DNA of 28,094 nucleotides from F23-B02 sp963625655 (GCA_963625655.1 CAVFTS010000024.1:1-28094), one strand, 5' to 3'. Counted from the first letter of the stretch, positions 7,147 to 14,850 are shown. Numbers and translations are program-made. Notes: a model not told the origin generated them from the sequence alone.

Positions 7147-8727
7147 ATGTGTTCGATAACAGGCTTTTGCGGCGAAGGTGCCGCCTATTCCCTTTTTTCC
7201 GAGTGCTTTGCACGCACCCTTTCAAGAGGTCCCGACTGCACGGAGATCGTCTCCTGCGGAGGCGGTTATCTCGGCTTTCACCGTCTTGCGATAATGGGTC
7301 TGCACCCGGAGGGTATGCAGCCCTTTGAGCTTTCGGGAAGCTATCTTGTCTGTAACGGCGAGATCTACGGCTTTAAGAAATTCCGCGACGAGCTTATTGC
7401 CGACGGCTGCGCATTTGCCGGAGATTCCGACTGCGAGGTGCTGCTGCCGCTCTACCGTAAGTACGGTGTCGAAATGTTCAAAATGCTCGATGCAGAATTT
7501 GCGCTCATCATCTATGACGCAAAGAAGGACTGCTTCGTCGCCGCCCGTGATCCCATCGGCATCCGGCCGCTGTACTACGGCTACGCCGAAAACGGCACTC
7601 CGGTGTTTGCAAGCGAACCCAAAAGCCTCATGGGACTTGTGAAAATTATATTGCCCTTCCCTCCCGGCCACTACTGGCTCGACGGAAGATTTGTGCCATA
7701 TACCGATATTGCAAGAGTCAACGAAATATGCTATGATAACATAAATATGGTATGCGAAAAGATACGCACAAAGCTTACGGAAGGTATCAAAAAACGCCTT
7801 ATTGCAGATGCTAAGGTCGGTTTTCTGCTCTCCGGAGGACTTGACTCCTCGCTCGTCTGCTCGGTCGCCGCAAAGTGTTCATCCGAGCCGATACGCACCT
7901 TTGCCATCGGAATGAGCGGCGATGCGATAGACCTCAAGTACGCAAGAGAGGTTGCGGATTTTATCGGCAGCCGTCACACGGAGGTCATCATTGACAGAGA
8001 CGACGTTATCGCCGCTCTCGACGAAGTGATCTATAATCTCGCCAGTTTTGATATTACGACCGTCAGAGCGAGCATCGGAATGTATCTCGTGTGCAAGTAC
8101 ATCCACGAGAACACCGACATTCGTGTCCTGCTCACGGGCGAGATATCCGACGAGCTGTTCGGCTATAAGTACACCGACTTTGCGCCCAACGCAGAGGAGT
8201 TTCAGAAGGAGGCCGAGAAGCGCATCAGAGAGCTGCATATGTACGACGTTCTCAGAGCCGACAGGTGCATTTCCTCAAACTCCCTTGAGGCGAGGGTTCC
8301 CTTCGGTGATTTGGACTTTGTGCGCTACGTTATGTCCGTTGACCCGGAGCTTAAAATGAACCGCCGGGGCAAGGGCAAGTATCTGCTCCGCAAAGCTTTT
8401 GAGGGTGACTATCTCCCCCACGACATACTGTACCGTGAGAAAGCCGCTTTTTCCGATGCCGTCGGTCACTCGATGGTAAACTACCTGAAGGAATACGCAG
8501 ACAGCCTATACTCGGACGAGGAATTTGCCGAGAAGATCTGCGCTTACGATCACGCAAGACCCTTCACCAAGGAATCCCTGCTGTACCGTGAGATATTCGA
8601 AAAGTATTATCCCGGACAGTCCGAAATGATAGTGGATTTCTGGATGCCGAACAAATCGTGGGAGGGCTGTGACGTTGATGATCCTTCCGCACGGATGCTT
8701 TCAAACTACGGAGACAGCGGTAAATAA
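7147..8727 (+). CDS. asnB: Asparagine synthetase B, glutamine-hydrolysing
   Basis: It makes asparagine from aspartate with glutamine as nitrogen donor and ATP. The class II glutaminase domain begins at Cys2 (MCSITGFCG) with RGPD and NGEIY motifs, and the synthetase domain has the pyrophosphate loop LLSGGLDSS (residues 227-235), FDITTVRAS and LEARVPF. At 526 residues it is close to the E. coli enzyme (554). The usual GEGSDE motif reads GEISDE (331-336): the key Glu is kept but a Gly is replaced by Ile. The ATG is preceded by CGGAGGAT. The Asn T-box upstream independently supports the assignment. A GntR-type regulator gene follows after 20 bases, likely co-transcribed. Confidence 0.95.
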   Translation: MCSITGFCGEGAAYSLFSECFARTLSRGPDCTEIVSCGGGYLGFHRLAIMGLHPEGMQPFELSGSYLVCNGEIYGFKKFRDELIADGCAFAGDSDCEVLLPLYRKYGVEMFKMLDAEFALIIYDAKKDCFVAARDPIGIRPLYYGYAENGTPVFASEPKSLMGLVKIILPFPPGHYWLDGRFVPYTDIARVNEICYDNINMVCEKIRTKLTEGIKKRLIADAKVGFLLSGGLDSSLVCSVAAKCSSEPIRTFAIGMSGDAIDLKYAREVADFIGSRHTEVIIDRDDVIAALDEVIYNLASFDITTVRASIGMYLVCKYIHENTDIRVLLTGEISDELFGYKYTDFAPNAEEFQKEAEKRIRELHMYDVLRADRCISSNSLEARVPFGDLDFVRYVMSVDPELKMNRRGKGKYLLRKAFEGDYLPHDILYREKAAFSDAVGHSMVNYLKEYADSLYSDEEFAEKICAYDHARPFTKESLLYREIFEKYYPGQSEMIVDFWMPNKSWEGCDVDDPSARMLSNYGDSGK

Positions 8728-8747
8728 TTTATCGGAGTTGAACCTGT

Positions 8748-9470
8748 ATGAACAAAAAGCAATTTGACAAAATCAGAAACGAAAATCCCTTTTTGCCTCT
8801 CAGCGACGTTGTACACGAGCTGCTCCTGCAAAACATTATAGGCTTTCGCCTTGAGCCCGGAACGAGGATAAGCGAAAACTCCATCTCTCAGGAGCTTGGC
8901 ATAAGCCGCTCACCGGTCAAGACGGCGCTCGAAAAGCTTGCTGAGCATAAGTTCATACGGGTACGCAACAGCAGATACTATGTTGCGGAATTTGACGAAT
9001 CGGAGTATAGGGAGATCTGCGATTTTACGATGATGATAGAACCCTTTGCTGCGGCAAAGGCCGCACGGAACATCACCGATCGCCAGCTTGCAGAGCTGTA
9101 TCAGATGGCGAACCGCTTAAAGGATCTTTACAAGGAAGCATATGAGAGCGGCAGCAACTTCGGTTACAGCAAGCTCCTCGATCAGGAGATCGCATTCCAC
9201 TCGGCGGTTGTTAAGGCGTCGGGCAACTCGCTTATCTCCCAGCTATACGACGAGAAAAAGTATGAGCTGTGGCGTTTCAGAGGCTACCTCCTCTACAGCC
9301 GTCCCGAAGGCTTCTTTAAGACCATCGACACCGACCACATCCTCATATGCAACATTCTCAAGCTTCGTGACGATGAACTGGCGGCAGCGGTCACAAGGCG
9401 TCATCTGCACGTTTCGAGGGACGGCATCGAGCGCTATGAGCTTCTTGCGAAGCCCGATCATAAAAAATGA
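8748..9470 (+). CDS. GntR-family transcriptional regulator, FadR/FCD subfamily
   Basis: The N-terminal winged helix (about residues 15-80) has the GntR pattern RLEPGTRISENSISQELGIS followed by RSPVKTALEKL, and the C-terminal FCD domain (about 85-225) is helical with likely metal or ligand residues in the ExAFHSAVV and TDHILICNIL regions. FCD regulators usually sense organic acids or amino acid breakdown products and repress nearby catabolic or transport genes. The gene follows asnB by 20 bases with a CGGAG site, and a strong terminator closes the unit. The next operon (permease plus two dehydrogenases) has a dyad across its candidate -35 element, which makes it a plausible target; the ligand is unknown. 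Length (240 residues) is normal. Confidence 0.88.
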   Translation: MNKKQFDKIRNENPFLPLSDVVHELLLQNIIGFRLEPGTRISENSISQELGISRSPVKTALEKLAEHKFIRVRNSRYYVAEFDESEYREICDFTMMIEPFAAAKAARNITDRQLAELYQMANRLKDLYKEAYESGSNFGYSKLLDQEIAFHSAVVKASGNSLISQLYDEKKYELWRFRGYLLYSRPEGFFKTIDTDHILICNILKLRDDELAAAVTRRHLHVSRDGIERYELLAKPDHKK

Positions 9471-9480
9471 ATTGTACCTA

Positions 9481-9513
9481 AACGCAGGCAGTTTTTCTGC
9501 CTGCGTTTTATTG
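9481..9513 (+). terminator. Intrinsic terminator of asnB-gntR
   Basis: The arms AACGCAGGCAG and CTGCCTGCGTT pair perfectly around a TTTT loop and are followed by TTATTG. It separates the asparagine unit from the permease operon. Confidence 0.9.
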
Positions 9514-9520
9514 TGCCGAA

Positions 9521-9560
9521 AATTGCTCATTTTGTCGAGCAATTCCGCCTAAGTTTATAT
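9521..9560 (+). promoter_or_regulatory. Candidate promoter of the permease operon with overlapping operator dyad
   Basis: TTGTCG (9532-9537) and TTATAT (9555-9560) are 17 bases apart. The -35 lies inside the inverted repeat AATTGCTC (9521-9528) / GAGCAATT (9537-9544), an 8-bp perfect dyad with an 8-base centre. This is a good site for a repressor that would block RNA polymerase; the adjacent GntR/FCD regulator is the obvious candidate, by inference only. Confidence 0.5.
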
Positions 9561-9669
9561 ATATATATGTATACGCCTATACGCCGATTTAAATTCTGTG
9601 CAAAAATTGACGCAATCAAGGAGGCGGTATTACACTACGCTCAAATTCAGAAACAAAGCAATTCCGCGG

Positions 9670-9732
9670 CGCCGTATGGCTCTGTTCGGAACCGACAAAA
9701 CAGAATAGAGAGCCTATGATCGGCGTTTTTTT
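9670..9732 (+). terminator. Internal terminator in the permease leader (attenuator candidate)
   Basis: Three stacked helices form: CGCCG/CGGCG (9670-9674 with 9721-9725), GGCTCT/AGAGCC (9678-9683 with 9709-9714) and CTGTT/AACAG (9682-9686 with 9699-9703; the last two share a base pair at their edge). A run of seven T follows at 9726-9732. Lying about 100 bases after the candidate promoter and 157 before the ATG, it would either end a small RNA or attenuate the operon. Confidence 0.6.
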
Positions 9733-9742
9733 CTCTCCGTCC

Positions 9743-9794
9743 TACCCTGTGCTTCAAGGAATTGTTTTCTGCTTTTCCTATTGAACACAGGGTA
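9743..9794 (+). repeat. Long inverted repeat in the permease leader
   Basis: TACCCTGTG (9743-9751) pairs with CACAGGGTA (9786-9794). The stem continues after a bulged C with TTCAA/TTGAA and then GGAA/TTCC, giving about 18 bp in all. An AT-rich tract but no clean U run follows. Confidence 0.6.
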
Positions 9795-9888
9795 ATTTGT
9801 TTATTTATTATCAATTGTTTTTTGGGACATCACTCCGCTCCCGGCGGGGATGTTATATAGTGAAGAAAAAGTTCAGGAGGAAAGAATC

Positions 9889-11088
9889 ATGAATGACAAC
9901 AAGACGCTGAAAAGCACTTGGGCTGCCGGCTTTACGGTCGCCTCTGTGTGGTTCGGCACCCACGTCGGCGGCGGCTTCGCAACCGGCAATCAGGTTGTGC
10001 AGTATTTTTCAAGCTACGGTCCCCTTTCGATTGTATTCCCCATTCTCGCAATGGGACTTCTTGCGGTAGTAATGTATATAATGGTCAAGTTCGCAAAGCT
10101 CAGCGGCTTTACAAATTACAAGGACACCTACGCCGCACTTTACCCCAAGCCCTGGATGGAGATTTTCTTTGAGATCTTCTATATTGTAATAGTTGTTGCG
10201 GCAATGGCGTCGGCAGTCGCAGGTGCCGGCGAGGTTCTTGCAAACTTCATCGGCATCACCTATGCAGGAACAACGAAAATCATTATGAATCTCGTCATTG
10301 TTGCGATACTCATTCTGCTTACCATTTTCGGTGTAAAGCTTGTTGTTGCGGCTTCCACCGTTCTCTCCACCGCAATTATCGTTATCACTGCTCTGATGGT
10401 CGTTTTCGGTCTTACCGCCGACTTCGGCTCCATCTCCGCAAAGCTCACCGCAGAGTACGGCGTGGAGCTTGCACCCTATACCGACTCCGTCGGTGAGTCA
10501 ATCTGGAAGGGCATTCTGGTGTATGCAGGCTTCCAGTGCGTTTCCATCCCTCCCATGATTGCGGCATCCAACGATCTTTCCCTTAAAGGTGTCAAGAAGG
10601 CGCACATTCTCGGCTGGCTCATGAACGGTCTTGCTCTTGCTGCCTCCGCATGGATGCTCGTTAAGTGGTATCCCCTGCTCGCCGCTCTTCAGAACGGCGG
10701 CGTCGAGGGCTACACTGCCGCACTCGGTATCCCCAATCAGACCATCCTCGGTCTTGTCGGCGTGAAGTGGCTGCTCGTCGCATTCAGCGTGCTGCTGTTC
10801 TGCGCATTCATGTCCACCTGCGTCACCCTCGTTTACACCATGATCCAGCGCTTTGAAGGTAAGTTCTTCCCCAAGTCGATCAAGAACGAAAAGGTTCGCG
10901 GCGTTTTCGTCGGAGCCATTGTCATTGCGATCTGCTTTGCTATCTCCCTGCTCGGACTTACCGATATCGTTAAATTTGCATACGGCTACGACGGCTACTA
11001 CGCACTTCTTGTTATCGTGATCCCCGCATTCGTTTGGGGCATCCCCAAGATCAAGAAGCTTCAGGCTCAGAAGAAAGTCGAGCAGTAA
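9889..11088 (+). CDS. YkvI-like membrane protein, amino acid permease superfamily
   Basis: A 399-residue integral membrane protein with about ten to eleven hydrophobic segments and a basic C-terminal tail (KIKKLQAQKKVEQ). The N-terminal helix has the pattern WFGTHVGGGFATGNQVVQYF, with the unwound Gly-rich segment typical of APC-fold transporters, and overall it resembles the YkvI family, whose substrates are poorly known. I place the start at the ATG at 9889, which has AGGAGG at the right distance; an upstream in-frame codon at 9850 lacks one. It is the first gene of an operon with two reductase paralogues, suggesting import or export of an amino acid or 2-oxo acid handled by them. The substrate cannot be read from the sequence. 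Confidence 0.82.
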   Translation: MNDNKTLKSTWAAGFTVASVWFGTHVGGGFATGNQVVQYFSSYGPLSIVFPILAMGLLAVVMYIMVKFAKLSGFTNYKDTYAALYPKPWMEIFFEIFYIVIVVAAMASAVAGAGEVLANFIGITYAGTTKIIMNLVIVAILILLTIFGVKLVVAASTVLSTAIIVITALMVVFGLTADFGSISAKLTAEYGVELAPYTDSVGESIWKGILVYAGFQCVSIPPMIAASNDLSLKGVKKAHILGWLMNGLALAASAWMLVKWYPLLAALQNGGVEGYTAALGIPNQTILGLVGVKWLLVAFSVLLFCAFMSTCVTLVYTMIQRFEGKFFPKSIKNEKVRGVFVGAIVIAICFAISLLGLTDIVKFAYGYDGYYALLVIVIPAFVWGIPKIKKLQAQKKVEQ

Positions 11089-11101
11089 GTAAAAACATAA
11101 G

Positions 11102-11126
11102 TGCGCCGCTGCATTGCAGCGGCGCA
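11102..11126 (+). repeat. Perfect intercistronic hairpin
   Basis: TGCGCCGCTGC (11102-11112) and GCAGCGGCGCA (11116-11126) are perfect complements around ATT. No T run follows and the ribosome binding site of the next gene begins a few bases later. It may be a processing or mRNA-stability element that sets different levels for the permease and the dehydrogenases. Confidence 0.7.
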
Positions 11127-11143
11127 TATCGAGGAATTTTACC

Positions 11144-12088
11144 ATGAAAATCGCAATGATAGGCTCCGGCGCTGCCGGAAGTGTTTTTGCCTGTTATCTG
11201 AATAAGGGCGGCGCCGAGCTCACATTGGTCGATCGCTACAAGGCGCACATGGACAAGTGCTCCGAGAGCGGAATGACCTTTGTGTCTCCGAGCGGCACGG
11301 AAATCCTTACGGGTTTTAAAACCGCATATTCTGCCGAGAATATCGGAGTGCAGGATATTGTCATTCTGATGGTCAAGGCAACGCAGACTGACGGGATATT
11401 CCCGTCGCTCATACCCTGTATCGGTCCCGAAACCGTTGTTGTATCGCTGCAAAACGGTCTCGGCAACGACGAAACTCTGCAAAAATATGTGCCGGCGGAG
11501 CGTATTCTCTACGGCTTCGGCACCATAGGCACCGAGCTTCCCGAACCCGGAAAGTGCGTCTCAAAGCCGGAAAGCGGAGTTATTATGCGCTTCGGCGCTG
11601 TTAAGAGCTCCGGTGCTTCCGTCAAAGTCGGAGAGTATCTTGAAGCCTGCTTTAACCGTGGCGGCTGCGAAACGGTTTTTGAATCCGATATTCGCCCCTT
11701 CGTATGGAAAAAGGCTATCTCCAACAGCGGCTACAACACCATCTCCTCCCTCACCCGTCTCAAGGTCGGCGAATTTCTCTCGGAGGTCGACGGCTGCGAG
11801 CTTATAAAGTCCGTTTGGAAGGAAGGCTGCGAGGTCTGTCTTGCCGCAACGGGAGTTGACCTTTGGTCCGAAATGCTCGACGAGCTGCCCCGCCTGAAGG
11901 TCGGCTTTGCAAGCTACTATCCCTCCATGGCGCAGGACGTGCTCATTCACCGCAGGCAGACCGAGGTCGATCTTTTAAACGGCGCAATAGTCAAATACGG
12001 CAAACGCTTAGGCGTTGAAACGCCCGTAAACGAAGCGTTCACAAGGCTTATCCACTGCATCCAAAGCAATTACGATATACAATATTAA
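11144..12088 (+). CDS. Ketopantoate reductase (ApbA/PanE) family dehydrogenase, paralogue 1
   Basis: A 314-residue NAD(P)H-dependent oxidoreductase. The Rossmann motif GSGAAGS is at residues 7-13. The C-terminal domain has the WKKAISN lysine/asparagine region and the late motif SMAQDVLIHRRQTEVDLLNG, corresponding to the substrate-binding and acid residues of ketopantoate reductase. I start it at 11144 (GAGG upstream) so that the Rossmann strand begins at MKIAMIG; codons further upstream fall in the intercistronic hairpin. A close paralogue follows 24 bases later. No other pantothenate gene is nearby, and the permease in front suggests another 2-oxo acid as substrate rather than ketopantoate. 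Family certain, substrate unknown. Confidence 0.85.
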   Translation: MKIAMIGSGAAGSVFACYLNKGGAELTLVDRYKAHMDKCSESGMTFVSPSGTEILTGFKTAYSAENIGVQDIVILMVKATQTDGIFPSLIPCIGPETVVVSLQNGLGNDETLQKYVPAERILYGFGTIGTELPEPGKCVSKPESGVIMRFGAVKSSGASVKVGEYLEACFNRGGCETVFESDIRPFVWKKAISNSGYNTISSLTRLKVGEFLSEVDGCELIKSVWKEGCEVCLAATGVDLWSEMLDELPRLKVGFASYYPSMAQDVLIHRRQTEVDLLNGAIVKYGKRLGVETPVNEAFTRLIHCIQSNYDIQY

Positions 12089-12112
12089 ATTTCATAAAAA
12101 GGAGTAACAGTT

Positions 12113-13129
12113 ATGAAAATTGCAATGTACGGTTCAGGCGCAGCAGGCAGCGTTTTCGCCTCTTACCTCAAGAACGGTGGCGCAGATATCATCCTCATCG
12201 ACCGCTATGAAGCACACATGAAGAAGGTCGCCGAGGAAGGCATGAACTTCATCATCCATCAGGAAGAAAACGGCGAGTACCATGACATCGTTAAGCTCCT
12301 CAAGGGCTTCCGCACCTACACCTCAGCTCAGGCGGCAGCCGATGCCGAAGGCAAGGTCGACATCATCATCTACATGACCAAGGCAACTCAGCTCCAGCAG
12401 GCAATTCAGGACTCCCTCCCCGTTGTCGGCGACAGCACCGTTGCGGTCTCTCTTATAAACGGTCTCGGCAACGACGACAACCTCTTCAAGGTTTTCCCCA
12501 AGAGTCGCTGCGTCATCGGCTCCGGCGTTCTCGGTACCGCAATGCCCGAACCCGGCACCTGTGTTTCCACCCCCGCCGGCGGCGTTCAGATGAACTTCGG
12601 CGGTGCGGAGAAGTCTCCCCTCACCGACGCTGCCTGCGCAGAGCTTCTCAAGTGCTACCGTGACGGCGGCTGCGACGCCTACTGGCGTGACGGCGCACCC
12701 GGAACCGACGAGAACATCTATAAGTTCATTTGGAAGAAGGTCTGCGTCAATGCGACCGTCAACACCGTCTGCGCAGTTCTGCGTCTGAAGATCGGTGAAG
12801 TCGAGGCGGATCCCTACGGTCAGTGGCTGTTCCACAGCGTTATTCGTGAGACCTGCGCCGTTGCGACTGCAAAGGGCGTTCCCATGAGTGCCGACGAGTT
12901 CATTGCTCACGATCATCAGGACATCGTGACCAGCATCGCCGACTACTACCCCTCCATGTGCCAGGATATGCTCTTTAATCAGCGTCAGACCGAAATCGAC
13001 GTACTCAACGGCAAAATCGCAGAGTACGGTGAGGAGCTTGGTATAGACACCCCGGTGTGCAAGGTTCTCTCTCAGGTCGTCCGCTGCATTCAGGGCAATT
13101 ATGATAAGCAGTTCTTTAAGAAGGCGTAA
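12113..13129 (+). CDS. Ketopantoate reductase (ApbA/PanE) family dehydrogenase, paralogue 2
   Basis: A 338-residue paralogue of the preceding gene, with the same GSGAAGS nucleotide-binding motif, WKKVCVN region and SMCQDMLFNQRQTEIDVLNG motif. It differs by insertions near residue 50 (IIHQEENGEYHD) and before the catalytic Lys (WRDGAPGTDENI). A good AAAAGGAG site precedes the ATG. Its codon use is visibly more biased than that of its neighbour (mostly CTC, AAG, CGC, ACC, GTC), a sign of strong expression. The pair may act as a heteromeric enzyme or as two enzymes with related substrates. A strong terminator ends the operon at 13184-13221. Confidence 0.85.
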   Translation: MKIAMYGSGAAGSVFASYLKNGGADIILIDRYEAHMKKVAEEGMNFIIHQEENGEYHDIVKLLKGFRTYTSAQAAADAEGKVDIIIYMTKATQLQQAIQDSLPVVGDSTVAVSLINGLGNDDNLFKVFPKSRCVIGSGVLGTAMPEPGTCVSTPAGGVQMNFGGAEKSPLTDAACAELLKCYRDGGCDAYWRDGAPGTDENIYKFIWKKVCVNATVNTVCAVLRLKIGEVEADPYGQWLFHSVIRETCAVATAKGVPMSADEFIAHDHQDIVTSIADYYPSMCQDMLFNQRQTEIDVLNGKIAEYGEELGIDTPVCKVLSQVVRCIQGNYDKQFFKKA

Positions 13130-13183
13130 CACAGCATAACTTAAGCGTAATATTTTACATCTTTTCATCTAATACAAACGACG

Positions 13184-13221
13184 AAATCTCGGCAACAAGC
13201 AAAGTGTTGCCGAGATTTTTT
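13184..13221 (+). terminator. Intrinsic terminator of the permease-dehydrogenase operon
   Basis: The arms AAATCTCGGCAACA and TGTTGCCGAGATTT pair around a short loop and are followed by TTTT. The A tract before the stem lets it work from the opposite strand too, though TraB ends further right. Confidence 0.9.
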
Positions 13222-13364
13222 GTAAGGTTCAAAACGAAAGGCTGCGCTCAGAATCGATTTTCCCGCCTGTGTACGCCCTTGCTCACAATTTGCCGTTATC
13301 GCATTTTCTGACCGCAAGAATCCTCCGTGCCGTAAACTTCGGATGACTTATTTTGCATAAGGTA

Positions 13365-14333
13365 TCAGCTTATTTTTTCGACGGTGTAGCCCCTCTGTGT
13401 GAGGAGGTCGATTATGCCGCCGTCGCCGATGACGTGCGCAAGGCCGACGATGTAAAATCCCGTGCCGCCGCCTGCGAGGTACTCCTCCGCCTTATCCGCC
13501 ATGCCGATATTGCGGTCGCATATCATCACCTTGTTGTACTCCTCAAGAAGCTCGGCGGGGAGATCGCTGTCGCTGTCGTCCTCGGCGGTCAGCGCCTTTA
13601 TGAGCGTCTTTTCGTTCCCCGTGAGCCAAAGCTCATAAAGCTCCAAGGTGCTTTCCGCTGCGTCCTCTCTGCAATCGGATGCAAGCATCGCATCCATCAG
13701 CTCGTCGGAAAAGCCGATCAGCATATTAAACTGGAACTCCACGGACTCGACTTCCCTTATCTCAAGACCGCTCTTGTGCGCCTTTTCAAGGAACATGAGA
13801 TCAATGCCGGAATCGGAATCCAGTCCCGCCTTCTCTGCGCTCAGTGTCTCAAGTGTCGACACCCACATTGCGGGCTTCATGTAGTCATACACATAGCTGT
13901 ACATACCGTTTTCTTCAAGTATCGCCTTCGCTGCCTCGTAGGTCTCGGCTGAAATGTGGTCGCTTATCATGCTTCCGTCGCTGTACACCACAAGCTCCGC
14001 AAGCTCTCTCTGTGCCGCCATGTCGCTGCTGAGTGCGAAGGTATCGCACTCCACGCACAGGTAGTCCGACTCGTCATATGCGTCGTTCACATAGTCCGGC
14101 ATATCCTTTGCCCTGTCGTCGGCAACGTGTATCGAGCCGAGGATGTACAGAATGCCGCCCTTTCCGTCGGTGACCTTGTACATAAGCGGCGTACATTCCG
14201 CTTCCTCCGGCTCCTCACTCGGCGTCGGAGTTGGCGCTCCGGTCTTTTCCGGCTTCTCTTCGCCCGCACTCGTGCAGGCGCACAGCGAAAACAGCATGAG
14301 CAGGCAAAGTAAAAACGCTAAAAATCTTTTCAT
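13365..14333 (-). CDS. TraB/GumN-family lipoprotein
   Basis: A 322-residue protein with a lipoprotein signal peptide: basic start MKRF, hydrophobic core and lipobox LCAC with the lipidated Cys at residue 20, followed by an acidic, Pro/Thr-rich linker to about residue 48. The body carries the TraB/GumN signatures GSIH near residue 66 and GLAHVIGDGGI near the C-terminus, which in this family are proposed metal-binding histidines of a metalloprotease-like fold. It should be anchored on the outer face of the membrane. It lies 16 bases after the merR gene, with GGGAGGAG before its ATG, so it is probably co-transcribed with and controlled by the MerR regulator. Its biological role is unknown. Confidence 0.85.
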   Translation of the reverse strand: MKRFLAFLLCLLMLFSLCACTSAGEEKPEKTGAPTPTPSEEPEEAECTPLMYKVTDGKGGILYILGSIHVADDRAKDMPDYVNDAYDESDYLCVECDTFALSSDMAAQRELAELVVYSDGSMISDHISAETYEAAKAILEENGMYSYVYDYMKPAMWVSTLETLSAEKAGLDSDSGIDLMFLEKAHKSGLEIREVESVEFQFNMLIGFSDELMDAMLASDCREDAAESTLELYELWLTGNEKTLIKALTAEDDSDSDLPAELLEEYNKVMICDRNIGMADKAEEYLAGGGTGFYIVGLAHVIGDGGIIDLLTQRGYTVEKIS

Positions 14334-14349
14334 TTTTCTCCTCCCGATA

Positions 14350-14787
14350 TCACTCGTGACTTACGTTGTACAGCTCCTGAATGTCCCCGGGAAGCTTGTC
14401 AGGCAGCAGCTCCTTTATACCGTCCTCGCCGCCGTCCTTCATAGCCTTTTCGTAGTACCAGCACTTAAAGCGTACCATGCATCGGGTCTTGTTCAGGCGC
14501 TCGATCTCCTCGTCAAGCAGCGCAAGCTGTGACTTAAACAGCTCAAGCCGCTGAGGGTATGTTGAGCTGCCTTCGCCGCACCACTCCATGAAGCACCGTA
14601 TGCTTTTAATATCAAGTCCCGTCTTTTTGAGGCACTCTATTACTCTCAGTGCCTCAACCTCCCGCTCGCCGAAACGCCTTATCCCGGAGCTGCGTTCAAG
14701 TCCGGGGAAGAGCCCCTCACGGTCATAGTAGCGCAGCGTTGACACGGGAATATCAAACATCTCGGACACCTGTCCTATCGTGTACAC
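14350..14787 (-). CDS. MerR-family transcriptional regulator
   Basis: The N-terminal winged helix-turn-helix reads YTIGQVSEMFDIPVSTLRYY followed by DREGLFPG, the classic MerR pattern, and a coiled-coil dimer helix follows at about residues 80-105. The 145-residue protein has several Cys residues after the DNA-binding domain (ECLKK, RCFMEWC, TRCM, KCW), which could serve thiol or aldehyde sensing as in AdhR-type members. The start codon is GTG at 14787, preceded by TCGGAGG at good distance. It is transcribed divergently from the hydrolase-flavodoxin genes, whose promoter has the 19-bp spacer that MerR proteins remodel. A matching promoter lies before the cupin gene at 17225-17255. Confidence 0.92.
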   Translation of the reverse strand: MYTIGQVSEMFDIPVSTLRYYDREGLFPGLERSSGIRRFGEREVEALRVIECLKKTGLDIKSIRCFMEWCGEGSSTYPQRLELFKSQLALLDEEIERLNKTRCMVRFKCWYYEKAMKDGGEDGIKELLPDKLPGDIQELYNVSHE

Positions 14788-14818
14788 AAAACACCTCCGA
14801 AATTTTCCTAGAAAACGC

Positions 14819-14849
14819 TTGACCTAAAGTCAGCTTTAGGTGTTAATCT
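14819..14849 (+). promoter_or_regulatory. MerR-type promoter of the hydrolase-flavodoxin operon
   Basis: TTGACC (14819-14824) and TAATCT (14844-14849) are 19 bases apart, the overlong spacer of MerR-activated promoters. The spacer region carries the dyad ACCTAAAG (14823-14830) / CTTTAGGT. The arrangement predicts weak basal transcription and activation by the divergently encoded MerR protein. Confidence 0.88.
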
Positions 14850-14850
14850 G

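Larger units (their letters stand above)
9561..9888 (+). other. Long structured leader upstream of the permease gene
   Basis: This stretch of about 330 bases has no credible coding region. From a likely start near 9567 it holds about 100 bases of unassigned sequence, a terminator-like structure (9670-9732), a long hairpin (9743-9794) and a third hairpin with arms ACATC (9827-9831) and GATGT (9849-9853). The ribosome binding site AGGAGG (9875-9880) follows. I do not recognise a known riboswitch class. Confidence 0.5.

Noticed and set aside
9513..9719. 68-codon frame in the permease leader
   Set aside because: Starts with a non-ATG codon without ribosome binding site and covers the dyad, the promoter and the terminator structure; RNA explains the region better.
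12323..13168. 281-codon minus-strand frame opposite the second dehydrogenase
   Set aside because: A by-product of the biased codon use of the sense gene; it crosses the gene end and has no homology that I recognise.
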